Source: Adineta steineri (Eukaryota > Rotifera > Eurotatoria > Adinetida > Adinetidae). Taken from it: a stretch of 64,000 nt of DNA. Location of the stretch: contig CAJNOI010000017.1 in NCBI GenBank assembly GCA_905250115.1, positions 386,685 to 450,684 on the forward strand. The letters run 5' to 3'. A program made the position numbers and the translations under genes. This document shows, piece after piece, positions 13,769 through 27,089 of the stretch. The notes beneath the pieces are model-generated. The model saw only the letters and a program-made list of their open reading frames with translations, did no database searches and was not told where the DNA came from. Each line of letters starts with the position of its first letter. Position 1 is the stretch's first letter.

Positions 13769-14644
13769 ATGCAGCCCTATCCAACTAATGCAGCAATGCC
13801 TGTTCGTTTTATGGTACCACCAGGATACAGACAACCTTATCCTCCATTTGTCAATCCTAACTATGATCGTTATGCTCTTAATCCAGCAGGAGCATATCGC
13901 CCACAAGGTATAACGCGTCCAGTAAATTATCCACCTTCCTATGGACCAGGAGGATATCCTCAAGGTAATAATGCTCCAACACAGTCAGTTGGAACACAGC
14001 CAGCTGGAACACAACCAGCTCAAAGGCAACAAGCTCCAATGCAACCAAATACAGTACGACCTGCTAACACTGTGACGGGTGCTAAACCTGGTACTGAAAA
14101 AAAAGGTTTTTTTAATCCATTCGGCAATAAGAAAAAAGATTCTATAGCAACAATACCTGAAGCAAAGACACCTGTTGGTAAAAAAGAATTTAAAGATACT
14201 GCATTTACAATTGATCCAGATGGTACTAAAAATGATTCAATTCGTGGTCTAGTATCCAATGATGATATTAATAATTTATTAAAACATAAAGGTACAAAAG
14301 TTAAAGTTAAGAAAATTTATCGAATTACAAAAACAAAACCAGAAGAAATAGACGATTCAAGTGATGATGATGTAAAAACTAAATCTAAACTAGCACCACC
14401 ACCACCACCACCAGTTCAACGTCCACGTTCTTCTTCAACAGATAGTTATTGTTCGCAATGTGACAAAATGTCAAGTCATGTTTATGATGATTGTCCCATA
14501 TGTCGTGCTCAACTACAGCAACAACAAGTCCATGTTTATGATGATTGTCCACAGTGTCGTGCAGAAGCTCAGAGACAAACACATGTTTATGACGATTGTC
14601 CTGAATGTCGTGCTGAATGGGCTAGACGACAAGGATATCAATAA
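13769..14644 (+). CDS. Proline-rich protein with tandem VYDDCPxCRA (CxxC) repeats
   Basis: Single-exon ORF of 291 residues. The N-terminal third is rich in Pro, Tyr, Gln and Gly with PPGY-like elements; the middle (about 110-210) is basic/acidic and disordered, followed by a run of prolines and a serine stretch. The C-terminus carries YCSQCDKM followed by three tandem units of VYDDCPxCRA, each with one CxxC pair, so four CxxC knuckles lie in about 70 residues. Pairs of CxxC could bind zinc between neighbouring units. No known domain is recognised. PPxY motifs could recruit WW domains; this is inference. The repeat units are nearly identical at the DNA level, suggesting recent expansion. Confidence 0.72.
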   Translation: MQPYPTNAAMPVRFMVPPGYRQPYPPFVNPNYDRYALNPAGAYRPQGITRPVNYPPSYGPGGYPQGNNAPTQSVGTQPAGTQPAQRQQAPMQPNTVRPANTVTGAKPGTEKKGFFNPFGNKKKDSIATIPEAKTPVGKKEFKDTAFTIDPDGTKNDSIRGLVSNDDINNLLKHKGTKVKVKKIYRITKTKPEEIDDSSDDDVKTKSKLAPPPPPPVQRPRSSSTDSYCSQCDKMSSHVYDDCPICRAQLQQQQVHVYDDCPQCRAEAQRQTHVYDDCPECRAEWARRQGYQ

Positions 14645-14758
14645 ATTTCATAGTTTATTTTCAAGGACACATGTAAAAAAATATTTTTTCGCTATATACA
14701 TATATTATACAAATTTTTTTTTTCGAATAAAATAATTTTACTTTAATCATAACGTTAT

Positions 14759-14858
14759 NNNNNNNNNNNNNNNNNNNNNNNNNNNNNNNNNNNNNNNNNN
14801 NNNNNNNNNNNNNNNNNNNNNNNNNNNNNNNNNNNNNNNNNNNNNNNNNNNNNNNNNN
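14759..14858. other. Assembly gap (100 N)
   Basis: A 100-N placeholder followed by a poly-A tract, between the CxxC-repeat gene and the 3' end of SoxB. Confidence 0.98.
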
Positions 14859-15077
14859 AAAAAAAAAACGAACAAAACGGCACGAACACACGTATACACC
14901 CGATGCGACACAAAATAGAGAGAGATAGACAGAAAAAAAAACAGAAGATGTCGTATAAATTGAGATTCAAATAGATTGCACATCGACCGGGCTTTTCCAA
15001 AAGAGAGAAGAAGAAAAAAAACAAACAAACAAACAAAAAAATTGTTCTCTTTATGTTCGTTTTGTTTTCTATTTGTT

Positions 15078-16199
15078 TTACATATGCTGTTCAGGTGATG
15101 ATGGATCAGGTGGTGAATAGTCTTGATGCGAAAGTGGTGGTGGTGGATAAAAATGTTGAGATGACATAGATTCTGGTTTTATATAAGGATATGCATGATT
15201 CCCATTCATATTATTAGTATACCCATATTGAACATGTGTTGGTGGTTGAGGACTTGTACTCGATGGTGGACCATAATGGTACATTTGTGGTGGTGGAAAT
15301 GGATGTGAATAAAGTGAATTTGGATCTGTCATTGAATAAGCTGAATTACAATCTGTTAAATAAGGTGATGATGATGATGCCGAAATAACATTTGATGGTA
15401 AACCCCAACTTGAACCTCTTGGTGGTGGAAGATTTGATGGATTTGAATGATGATGTTGATGCATAAGATGATGTGATTTATCTTTTTTATTTATCAATGA
15501 TGAATTATTGGATGGTACTGTTGTTGTCGATGATGATGATGATGTTGTTTGTAAATTTTTTGTTTTACGTCTCGGTCGATATTTATAATCTGGATGTTCT
15601 TTCATATGAATTGCACGTAAACGTTTGGCTTCATCAATAAATGGTCGTTTATCTTCTTCATTTAAACGTTTCCATTCAGCTCCTAAACATCTACTTATTT
15701 CGGAATTATGCATTTTAGGATTTTCTTGTGCCATTTTACGTCGTTGTCCACGTGACCAAACCATAAATGCATTCATTGGACGTTTAACACGATCATCAAG
15801 AGTTTTCTTTAATGAAGAATTATGATGTTGATGATGATTTGATGTATTTGTTGATTGTGATGATGGAAGAGAATTCGGTGTTAGAGCTGATGATGATGTT
15901 GTTGGTGTTGCTCCAGGTGATGACGATAAAGGAGATAATGGTTCATCTTTAGAAGAATTTGAATGTGGACCATTCATACCATTAGAATATTGGGATGATG
16001 GTGCTTGTAAATGATGTGACATCATTAAAGGTGCATGAGAATGATGGGGATGCATCATCCAATTGGGTGGTGGTGCCGTTGATGAAACTTGAATAGGAGA
16101 ATCATATACATTTCCATGATGATAAGATACATGATGTGGATAATGAGATGTATTAAACGCTAACTCGGAATTTGAGTCCATATTGTACAAAGACACCAT
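15078..16199 (-). CDS. SoxB: SoxB-group HMG-box transcription factor
   Basis: Single-exon ORF of 373 residues. An HMG box at about residues 137-215 contains the SoxB hallmark [19 protein letters not shown], the helix-2 region [13 protein letters not shown], and the end [13 protein letters not shown]. Outside the box the protein has His-, Ser- and Pro-rich tracts and a C-terminus with SPP-like segments. SoxB factors bind ACAAAG-type sites in the minor groove and control neural and stem-cell fates. In helix 2 a cysteine replaces the arginine usual in SoxB proteins (SRC where SKR is typical). The ATG follows an AG acceptor by two bases, so a 5' UTR intron or spliced-leader site is likely; a second ATG six codons on is possible. 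About 9 kb of gene-free DNA lies upstream. Confidence 0.93.
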   Translation of the reverse strand: MVSLYNMDSNSELAFNTSHYPHHVSYHHGNVYDSPIQVSSTAPPPNWMMHPHHSHAPLMMSHHLQAPSSQYSNGMNGPHSNSSKDEPLSPLSSSPGATPTTSSSALTPNSLPSSQSTNTSNHHQHHNSSLKKTLDDRVKRPMNAFMVWSRGQRRKMAQENPKMHNSEISRCLGAEWKRLNEEDKRPFIDEAKRLRAIHMKEHPDYKYRPRRKTKNLQTTSSSSSTTTVPSNNSSLINKKDKSHHLMHQHHHSNPSNLPPPRGSSWGLPSNVISASSSSPYLTDCNSAYSMTDPNSLYSHPFPPPQMYHYGPPSSTSPQPPTHVQYGYTNNMNGNHAYPYIKPESMSSQHFYPPPPLSHQDYSPPDPSSPEQHM

Positions 16200-19100
16200 A
16201 GCTAAAATCAGACAGAATATAATGTTAGAATAGAAACTAAATCTTACGCATATATAGAGAATAGTTAATGATCAAAACACTTAGTGTTCCATTTGTTAAT
16301 GACTGAACAGAAAAAAAGACATCATTATCAGCTGTTTTATCTGTGTATGAGTAATTAGCCGATAAACGTCAATCTCAATTGTAGAGTGAGTATGTATAAA
16401 GCAATTATATATTCAATTTATTTATTGTTTAGCTTTTTTTCCTCTTTTGCTTTTTCTATTGTTAGAGAATAAAAGGAAGAATTTTACCTGGTGTATGTGT
16501 ATGTATTTGTAATGTATGTATGTGTTGTATGTTTGTTAATAAAAAGAAACCGTCATGATGATTTCAATACAATACAATCGCAACGATACTCAATGTGGCT
16601 GACGCCGACGTCGTACACTTAGCCCGTTTTTTCTTCGCCCTCCCTCTCTCTCTCTCTCTTTCTCTGACGTTCTCTCTCTTTTTCTCTACGGATGGGAGCA
16701 CAAAAGAGAGAAGAAAAAAAAATCGAGAGAAATATTAAGTATTGGATTCGTATTGTATTATACTGCTTCAATAGCAGCACATGGTTTGTCGTATATGAAT
16801 GCGTGTATATGTGTGGCTGCTCGAAAGGTGTGAGAGTGTATTGTTCTACGTGGATTTTCTTTCTCTCTCTCTCTCGCTCCTTTTTTCTGTCGTTCTTCTT
16901 TCTGCTTTAATAATAATAGTCGGGTCAGGTATGCAAACGAGCGCTTTCGTTAACAGAACATAACAGAGAAAGAGAAAAGAATTTTTTCTCTCATTCTCCA
17001 CCAATGCGATGCCATTTGATATAACTATCATTTTTATTGGTGCACAACGAAGAAAATCGAACCAATCATTTCAATAGTAAGCTTATAAAAGAAAGAAAAA
17101 TTCATTAGAATATTTTATTGTTTGTTGTTGCAATTGGCGCACATGCGTATATATGCGTTGATGCACTCATAGAACAGCACAAGATAAAAAAAAAAAGTAA
17201 CGAGGAAGAAATAGAAAGAAACGAAAAAAGTACTAAGTTGTTGTATTTGTTTGGATTGTAAATAACCTAAAATAAAGAAAAGAAACAATAATTCATTTCG
17301 ACTTATCAGACGGATTAAGAAAAAGAATATTTTGATCCATTGCTGTTGTTAATGATGCAATGAATAACAATACTACTAAACTAATCTTTTTTCTTTAAAA
17401 CAAAAACTAAACGCGTGTGTGTATTTGCCTATAAGGCAGACATAGATAAATATCTAATCATTAAGTGATAACATAAAAAATGTTAAACTATATTTGTCAC
17501 TTCAATTGGTATAATTATATATGTATAATACACACATAAGTTGTCAGTGTAAGAAGCAAAAATATTGAAGATATGAAGATATATGTTTTAGTCGTAATCT
17601 TTCTCACGTGCATACACTCGAAAAATCGAATCGTAACTTCTGCTCAATAATTATATCTTTGCTTCCTTTTTTGTCAACGTGTTGAGTTACATACACAGCA
17701 TGAATTATCCATATAGAATCTTGTTTCTTGCAATGATAATTAATTAATTGAATAACCCATAATTGAGTTTGAACGTGACATACGATGCTCAGAAGTTTTT
17801 TTTTTTCTTTACCACAAATCAAGAACCCCTGTGTCGATTAGGCAGCAGCTGGCTGCGATCATCATTATGGTCACCCCGCCTATCATCATTCCAATCGATT
17901 TTTCATTTTTTTTTCCTTTTTCTCTTGAGTAGCTATCGGGCATCAACTGTTCGACTACCTTCCGACAACACCAGAAACATTTCCTTTTTTTTTTATTCTA
18001 ATCAAAATGTAACACAAAAAAACTGATTAAGCAGAAGAAATAAAAAAAAGAGATTTCAAATATATGCGTATATATATATATATATATGTATATAATAGAG
18101 GCAAAAAATACAGTACTTTGCTTGCTTACTCGAGTATATTTGCCTTCTATTATTCATGATTTTATTTGCTTAATGCCTTTGAGTATGTCTCTTTCGTTTC
18201 GTTTCACCTGTATTAGAACTAAAATAAACATTAGTGCTACTAACGAATGATCAGACTGTCAAATAGCGCATATAGCACTGAGTTTTTCTTTTACCGTTTT
18301 CTTTTTTTTTGATTTATCTATGATTACAAAAAAAATAGGTGTTAGATCCGCCTACTAATGAATTAAGCTAAATAGACAACAAAAGTTGATATATTGATAT
18401 AATATATATATGTATGTATATATATTTCGATTTACGGTTAGCAACTAGATGAAGGACGGATGTTGATAAGTATCCGGTTTTTCTCATTGGTATATGTGTG
18501 AAAGGAAATTGCATACGCATGTTCAACGTAAGAGAAATAGGGAGAGAAAAAGAGTGAGAAGAAGAGATCATTTTGACACCTTCTTGTCTCTTTTTTTTCT
18601 CGATTTCATTGCAACGATAGATGATGATCGATGTGTGTTATAGTTTCGCTAATGTGCCCGTTGGCCCAAGAAAAATAGTCGTTTGCTATTTTAACGACAA
18701 TACTAACAAAAAAAAGAAAAACACATTGAAATGTGTGTTCACTTAAGCGTATGTTGTGGGAGAAAGCACCTCCATATATATATGCATTTTCTATGTCTGA
18801 TCGTGCTTGAATGAACAACCGTACTCTCTGCTGAAAGATATCACTCGTTTGATCCATCATTAGGAATGAAAAGAGAAGAAAGACAATTTCCCAAGAGAAA
18901 ATGGGTTGGTTCGATGTAATGAAGCGAAGCTAGAGGCGGGATTCATACCATTCGATTATTGACAAAGAATATCTTTCTTTCATTTTTAATTATATAGACA
19001 AGCACCTTATCCATCCGGAATAGAGATCAAATGAATGAATGGAATCCGACAAACATTCCGAATTGTTTCCTGACGACATCACATGCAAATAAACTTCTTT

Positions 19101-19972
19101 CGTGATATTGAACCAACAGTGATACTTCTTTTTCTTTTCCTTCTTCTTTCTAACATGTGCGTGACTTGGACATCAACAAAAGATCTTCTATATCGTCATC
19201 TTTTGATGAATGTCTAGTTTCTACTGCTATTGGAACGACGATGCCAATTAAACGGACGTCGTTCGACTTCCTTCCGTTACCGCCGGTCGGAAGGTGAATG
19301 AAAGTGAACGCGAACGATAGTTCAAGTTGGTAAAAGAGAAAAAGAGAAGGATACTTCAACTGATTCTCAAGTAGCAATTTTGCCGTGTTGCTGTCCAGCT
19401 CTTGACTTACGTGCTCTAGGAGAAAGAAAACGAAAGAGACAGAATAAAATGGATATCATCATTCTTAGAGATCAATTTTCAATCGTTCACATCACTTCAG
19501 TGTAGGTGATGTTGTTGTTTTTGTTTTTGCTGTTGCTATTATAATTGAAGAAATCGGATCGTATAAACGATAAAATAGACATTTGTCACAACATTCTATA
19601 TCTCTATGTGCGTCATTAATTTTGTCAAAATAGAAAACTTAATTAGAAGATTGAATTGTTCGTGCTCATGAATAGATAGTTTTTTTCCCTATGGAACACC
19701 GATCATCATCTAGATGAGAAAGTGAGTGAGTTGCGTGACCGAGCATCTCTCTCGAGTGGTTGTGCTTGGGTGACAAATATGTACAATGATGCTGTCAATG
19801 TATTTTGTATGCGCGTGATTTGATTCGATTGGGGACTAGATGTGCGTGTCAATCGACACAAACTGTCATCATCATCATTCTTATTATTATTATTATTGGC
19901 GCGACAGACATACTGACTGGCATAGATTTGAAAATGAAATTTTGTGCGGTACCTATTTGTTTTCGTTTGAAA

Positions 19973-20008
19973 GACGAGACGAGACGCGACGAGACGCGAC
20001 GAGACACA
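19973..20008. repeat. GACGAGACGC short tandem repeat
   Basis: About three copies of a 10-11 bp unit built from GACGAGACGC, a minor tandem repeat without an associated gene. Confidence 0.6.
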
Positions 20009-21857
20009 AGTCTCTTTTTTTTCTCAGTCCATCGGGCAAGATTTAGGTCAATATTTATTTATCGTCTTTACTAATCCTTAATTCTATGTATGTCACGCGC
20101 TCAAAGCAAGTGAAGGTCGTCCACTTAACACATCTATACTCATTATAAGCTTAGTAAAATAAAGAAGAGGATTGTACAACATCACTGATCGATCAATAAC
20201 ACATATGCATATGTATATAAACGCTCTTATTTACGATCAATTAGTTTTTACAGATTATTTGAACATATCTTAAATAATTATATGGAAAAAACGGAAACAC
20301 TCTAAAAGTACTAGCCAATTATTACATCAAAGATAATATATCATTGTTTAAACAAAAATAATCATCATTTCTAATGCTATAAGCTTGAAAGTCATTATCG
20401 TTATATTTTTTTCAATTTCTATTCAAATGAGGAGATGAAACAGAACAATAACATGAATATTTGCTATGTTCGCTTACACATAGGTGATATTAACTTTACA
20501 GAATCGGCACATACGATTTCTTTTCAAAGTATTATTGAATAAATTATTCTTCCGGAATACCAAAGATGTGACAGAAAATAAGAATCAGTAATATTCTTAA
20601 TTAGAACTAATATGATCCTTAACATAATATATATATATGTGATCGTTATATATACATATATTTGAATTCATCAAGAATGTGTAAATATTTACATAGAAAA
20701 CAAACTAACAAGTATTGAATTACATTCGAGTAATTACATCGAATCAATCGATTAACAAATTTTTCCTTTTTTTGTTTCTTTCAATTGATAAAATGTGTCA
20801 TATTTCATGGTTAATCAGTCGATTTTAACTTTGATATCTATCATTAAAGAAATAGATATGATACTCAAGAGATTTATCAAAGAGTTAGTAGTTCGATATT
20901 CTCTTTAAAATGACAATAATAATCATTTAATGATTATTGATAGTTAAAAATTACTGCCATCTAGAAATATATCTTGTTTTGATATATTGTGACCTCTAGC
21001 GTATATAAAACGTATGAAACTAAAAAAACAATACACATTTTTAATTTGTTGTGAAAAATATAGATTTTTTTTTCGAAAAAAAAAATAACAATTAGAAATT
21101 ATGTGTAAAATTCTTCGAGGAAAAATACTTCACACATCAAAATTGGCATTTTTCTTCTTCTCTAATCGTATTTTCTTAGTGTCAATATTAACACTTTATA
21201 ATATGCATATAGAACATTCAAATCTTACCAATATAATTATATTGTTGAAGTAGAATGAACGACGAGTACCATGTTACATTTATCAACTGAGCTAATGCTC
21301 AGTGACATTCGACGTTTTAAAAACTTGTGAATCCATTGCGTTGTAGTAGTTGTTGCTTTATAATATATAAAAATATAATACTAGCCAACCCATTCTTCTT
21401 GTTCTCAGCATTCTTTGAATTTGCGTATGTGTATTTATATAGTGTGTATGCACGAATGGTAGTGCTTGTCGACAACACCATTCATTCAATTCATCTCCTA
21501 ACATTGCCATACACAATTCATTCAATTCAATTCATCAGTATTTGTAGCAGTAACAGCAGTTTCTTTTTTCTCCGTGCTTTCAAAGCACCCACATACAAAA
21601 ACGACACAAAAGCCGCTTAGATACGGTTGATTGAAATGGCAGTTGCCCTGTCTTTTTCTCTCTTTTTTCTTTTTTTTTATTTCTCGCTCTCTCCCTCTCC
21701 CATTTTTGACCCACATCAGTTGTCTTTATGTGTCGTCGTTGTTGAGTATAAAGGATACTCTTCACTTCTCCTGTGCGTCCCTTTTGTTCGTATGTCCTCT
21801 CCTTTTGAAATCAACACAACAATAACACATCCATATATTCATGAGGCAGTCAAGCAG

Positions 21858-21945
21858 GCGAATGAATGAATGAATGAATGAGTGAATGAATGAATGAAAA
21901 AATGAATGAATAAATGAATAAAAGAAAGAATAAAGGAAGGAAGGT
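21858..21945. repeat. (GAAT)n-type microsatellite
   Basis: A run of GAAT units that decays into AAAT, AAAG and GGAA variants. Confidence 0.85.
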
Positions 21946-23405
21946 TGCCCTACAGCTATTCAATATAGTATTGAAAAATGCGTAAAGAAATCTTTCTTCT
22001 CTCGCCCATGTCTACCTGATCTGTAAGATTGAGAAAGCATATACATACACATAAATTTACAATGATGGTAAGATGATTGTTCGCTTTTGTTCGTTCTGTA
22101 CACGTGCTTTAAGTATGAATTGAAACGGCAAAAAAATATAATCTTTTCATTAAAAAATGCATACTTTTCTACAACTAGTTAGTATTTAGTGACGAATTAA
22201 AGCATTTTTTCTTTTACCTGTCATAGTCTATTTTATAAGACGGTGTCATTTGTCTATATTCTAGTCTTTTCAACTGTCTAATTAAATTAATTTGTCAGCA
22301 TGTAATGCGTCCTGAACTAACATTGAGAATTTTTCAAGTGAAAAGTAATCGTTAGAAGGATTTATTCAAAAGGAAACTAGAAGAATAGAGAAAAAAAATC
22401 AAATATTTTCATCATGCTTAATAAAGCATCTCGCCTTCCAGATGAAATCTTTGTTATTTAGGAAAATTGTCTTTTTTACTCATAATATATTTATGTTTAT
22501 ATCTGACTAGGTATATTTTACGCAAAAGCACGTGTTGTCGAGTATCATTTAATTGACAATCAAATATAAGTTAACTCATGCGAGACAATGTTTATATAAA
22601 ACAATTTTGAATATCAAAATAAGAACAAATTAGTAATGTATTATTGAACCGAAACGAAAGATTAAGATGAATCTAAGATATATATAAGTGTAAATTAGAG
22701 AATAAGGTTTCTTAGAAAGAGTTAGTACCAAATAAATATGACAAATTAATTCAGAATAATCATAGAAAAAATATAAGTGGTGGAGAATAGATATTGAATA
22801 TATTTGTAATTTTCAAATATATCAAAAGAAAAACGTTCTAAAATTTATTTATATATGAATGCATCAGTATTCAATCACTTTTTAGAATTTCTTTTGAACT
22901 TAATAGATGTACGGTATTAAAATAAAGAATTTATAACTCTTGATGACTACTAGCAGAATAATCATATCAAACAAATATATATCTGTATCATCACTATTAA
23001 AAAATCTTTTGAGAAGAAGAAACCATCGAAGATCGGATATGATTTGGAGATACTTGTAAATTTTATAATGGGTACACTATAGAATTTTCTGACATTTTTC
23101 TATTGTTACATTGTAGATTGTAGTCATTCAATCTAAATGTTTTTTGTAACTACCACTACATATCTAGCTAAGTGGAAGATTTTTGAAAAGAAAATTTTTC
23201 TTCACGAAACTGATTGAATATTTATTAGTTTCCTCATGAATATAAGACTAATACAGAAATAATCGAAGACTATTCTAGAAGAACTATTATAAGGCTAAAT
23301 TTTAAACTGTTTTTTTTTATTTGACAATATTTCGAAATTACAATTTGTTTCTAATTGGGAAGCGTTATACTTTTATCAAGAAATTTTGTAGCTCAAAAAA
23401 GATGT

Positions 23406-24024
23406 ATTTTACGAGAGAATCTCTCGAGGTGATAAAAAGTTTTTGAAGCCGGTCTTGTTTTATCTAGTAAACCCTAGTGCGTAGCGAAATACTCTAAGTT
23501 GGTTTGTGTCCTTATTGCTTTGGTAGTAAGTTATGGCCAATTCACTATTTTTTTGACGTATGACACTATATGAGTAACAGTAATGAAGGAGCGACTTTGA
23601 ATCTGAAATTTTGTCCATAAGGAGGTCTTCTGAATACTAAAATAACCTGAAAGTATCAGGTAAAATGAGTGAACCCTTCATGTTTTCTAAGATCAATTTT
23701 CAGTGAGTGAGACAAATAGTCAATTTTTGGAGAATTCATTATCCCAAGAAGGTTTCACTCGTTTTGCCTGATACTTTTAGGTTATTTTAGTATTCAGAAG
23801 ACCTCCTTATGGACAAAATTTCAGATCCAAAGTCGCTCATTCGTAACTGTTACTCATATAGTGTCATACGCCAAAAAAATTGTGAATTGACCATAACTTA
23901 CTACCAAAGTAATAAGGGCACAAACCAGCTTAGAATATTCCACTACTCACTAGGGTCTACTAGATAAAACAAGTCCGGTTTCAAAAGCTTTTTATCACCT
24001 CGAGAGGTTCCCTCGCCAGTAAAA
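23406..24024. mobile_element. Long foldback (inverted-repeat) element, about 620 bp
   Basis: Two arms of roughly 270 bp (about 23406-23678 and 23749-24024) are reverse complements at high but imperfect identity, separated by a spacer of about 70 bp. Matching blocks include CTCGAGGTGATAAAAAG against CTTTTTATCACCTCGAG, and the pair around ATACTAAAATAACCTGAAAG. It has no coding capacity. The structure is that of a foldback/MITE-type non-autonomous DNA transposon. I see no clear target-site duplication, so the family is undetermined. Confidence 0.85.
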
Positions 24025-25213
24025 ACAAACTTTATCAAAATATACTATATTAAAAACAGAATCGATAGCAATATTAATTAAACCTTTGAAATTAATTCTT
24101 CATAGTTTGAAAGGAAATATCACTATTGCCCTCAGAAGTTTTCATGATCTATTCGGAATATTAACATAGAAGTATGTCTTACTGCTAGCAAACAGAGTTA
24201 AATTATTTAATTTCTTTCTATGAAAAAACAATAAAAACGCATAATTACTAGTAAATTTAATCAATTGTAACATACGATCGACAAGAGTGTTGTTTATGGT
24301 ATAAAAGTCATCTTTGGAAGTCTTTATTATTCTCTTCTAATAGTCAATAACTAATATTGATTGCTATATAAGGTGCAAGAAAATAATTTATTTTCTTAGA
24401 CTTTTCTGAAAAGAAAAAGAAATATGACTAGAGTTATTCATACATCTTAGTTTAACAATGAATTTATCCAGACTTTTAATTCTATAGTAAAAATTTACAT
24501 TTTCTAAAAGCTTGTTTTATGTTTTTAAATCAAAAAACCTTCAATTATCGTACAAACCTTTGCAAATTATCGAAATAGAATAATCGTTAAAGTGAACCGT
24601 ATAATTCACAATGTAATATTTTTTCAAAAAAGTCATACTTCAGTAAGTCTACAACTTTGTTAAGATGTTCGAACAATAGACTATTTATTACATATATACG
24701 ATCAATTGTAAATAATACTATAGTCTATCTAGATTTAATCATTCATATATTATAGATTCCATCTTGAAAAACATGTGAATGATCATTCATGATAAAAACT
24801 AGAAGAACAAAAATTTATTATATTCTATCGTCAAATGACGTTTATTGCGAATACTTTCTGACTAGCTAATACCCTAAGATTATCTGACATGAACTTTTAT
24901 TGAAAAGAAAAAAAAAAGTGTTTAGTAATTTTTTCTAGAATTCTATAAGAATATAAATGATTCATAATGAACGTTAAATCTTATGTGATATATAAACTTA
25001 TTTATTTTGTTCTTAAAAAAACAAATTTCAAATAAAAATTCTTTTTTTTATTAAATATATATATATTGGTAAACTAAAATGCATCAATAAAATGATCTTT
25101 TTAATTGCATAATTTCATGTATGTTGCTCATTGAAGTATATCACAAAGAAGGAAATCAACATTTAAAAATACTCTATATAATGGAAATATGGAAAAACAC
25201 ACAGAAAATAAAA

Positions 25214-26684
25214 TCAAGATGAGGACGAATCCATTTGTAAATAACTTCGTGGTATTCGTCCTCGTTGTTTTGTTGTTGTCTTTTCAATTGTTACCCAGTC
25301 AGATTCATCGCCATCAGAAATAACATTTACTATCTATGAAGAAGAAAAAAATGTTTTCTTTTTTAATTCTATGAAAATTATTCTACTTCTTTAGCAAGAA
25401 CACTTAGTTCATTTGAATCAGATGCGTCATAATCAAACTTGACAATTGCAGTACGTAAACGTGGTAAGGTTGTGTTTGGAACAGGTTTTGACAAGCTGAA
25501 TGAAATCAGATTTTAATTCGAAAACTTATTCAAGGAAAATTTCTTTTTTTTACCCCATTTTTTTATGTAAATCTTCAAGTATTTGCACAGATTTTTGATG
25601 ATATTGTAATTCAGATTCAATTAAATCATATAAACAACTTAAATGATGATTCTGAAAAATAAAATGAATAATTTGTTTGTTTATGTGTCAGTTTTGTTTT
25701 CAACAAATTTACTTGAGAATTACGTAAACCATCAAGCGCTAATTGTGTTATATGATATTGACGATCAAATTCAGCTTGCGCTTGACGAACATCAGCATCC
25801 GAACTCTAGAAATTGATTAGAAATCATTTATAAGATAACAAAAAATCATTTTTTTTATATGATTTTCAATTAAGAATAGAATTGAAAGATACATACATCA
25901 ACCATTGTAGTTGACATATTATTATTAAGCATTTTATTTTTCTTTTGCTTTGATCTTGCAGCATCAAGATCAAGACGTTTCATTTCTAATGTACGACGTT
26001 CTTTCTAGAAGATATTATTTTGTATATATTAATATGAAATCATCTCAGAAGAAAAGCAAATAATTACTGTTATTGATTTCATTTCACCTTCAAGAAAGCT
26101 TTTTAATGGTTGCATATAACCCATAGCTGCTGATTGAATAAAATCTTTATAAGCATGACCAAGTTTTTGGTGCATTTGACCACATTTGATTAATGTCGAA
26201 CCTAAACAATGAAGAAGAAAATAGGAAAAAAGATAATTTATTTATTCTACCATATTGTGTCGATGCACCAAAATCATTTCCTGCTTCATTCATGCATTGA
26301 CCCAGTTGTTCAATTATATTTGGTTTATTTGTTGTTTTCTGATCGAGTTTAGTCAGTACGAAATCTTCCAGACGTTCATCTAGAGAGAGAGAGAAAAAAA
26401 ATATTTACTTATAAATATTTTGATGATTAACTAACTAGGATTTGGTTGAAGAACAGTTTCAACATGAGATATTAATCGTTCAGTACATTGTTTAATTCGA
26501 TCAGTTTTTGCTAATAATTGTTCAAAATTTTCATCATATTCAGTTCGATCAGTTGCCTGACCCAGTTTTTCTTCTGTAAACTAAAAATAATACTTGTTAA
26601 AATAATTATCATAATTATAGTATAATAAACTACCTGTTTAGCTCGTGAAAGTAAAGCGCCGGCTGCTTTTAAATTAAAATTCAT
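25214..26684 (-). CDS. SH3GLB: Endophilin-B (N-BAR and SH3 protein)
   Basis: Nine exons on the minus strand (26634-26684, 26436-26580, 26251-26379, 26068-26201, 25897-26004, 25713-25805, 25554-25651, 25387-25495, 25214-25333) give 328 residues in one frame. The N-terminal amphipathic helix and BAR start (LLSRAKQFTEEKLGQA), the VLQPNPNERLEDF block, EAGNDFGAST, and KERRTLEMKRLDLDAAK identify endophilin-B rather than endophilin-A. The C-terminal SH3 domain spans about residues 265-325 with the ALYDY-equivalent VKFDYDASDSNELS and the SDWV tryptophan. Endophilin-B curves intracellular membranes and acts in mitochondrial and autophagosomal dynamics. The linker between BAR and SH3 is shorter than in mammals (human 365 residues). 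Confidence 0.93.
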
Positions 26685-26989
26685 TTTATTTCTTCAATAT
26701 ACACGAGTGTCTATGTTGCTGGAAGACGAAGCAAGTGAAAGCATATATAAAGTCAGTTTGGTTTGTTGTCACGAAAGAAGGAAAAAAAAGAGAAAGGCAA
26801 AATATAGAGAGAAGAAGAAAAAAAACCGAGAAGAAAATAAAAAGAAGAAGAAGAAGAATAGTAGTTTTTCAGATGCGACGAGACGAAGAAAAACTAATAC
26901 GACAATGTAAAGTCGATCATTGTGCTTTTCCCAAGCCCGACAAAATGCATCAGAGTGAAAAGATAAGAAGAGTGAAGAAGAAAAAAGAA

Positions 26990-27089
26990 NNNNNNNNNNN
27001 NNNNNNNNNNNNNNNNNNNNNNNNNNNNNNNNNNNNNNNNNNNNNNNNNNNNNNNNNNNNNNNNNNNNNNNNNNNNNNNNNNNNNNNNN
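26990..27089. other. Assembly gap (100 N)
   Basis: A 100-N placeholder between a purine-rich tract and a poly-A run; low complexity probably broke the assembly. Confidence 0.98.

Larger units (their letters stand above)
16200..25213. other. 9 kb gene-free region upstream of SoxB
   Basis: The largest gene-free stretch of the window lies between the start of SoxB and the 3' end of endophilin-B. It contains no plausible exon, only CT-rich and AT-rich low-complexity tracts, microsatellites near 19.98 and 21.86 kb and a foldback element at 23.4-24.0 kb. Its place next to a developmental regulator suggests cis-regulatory DNA, which the sequence alone cannot show. Confidence 0.5.

Noticed and set aside
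14661..15036. ORFs spanning the second N gap near the SoxB 3' end
   Set aside because: Composed of N and homopolymer-derived Phe/Ser/Lys runs.
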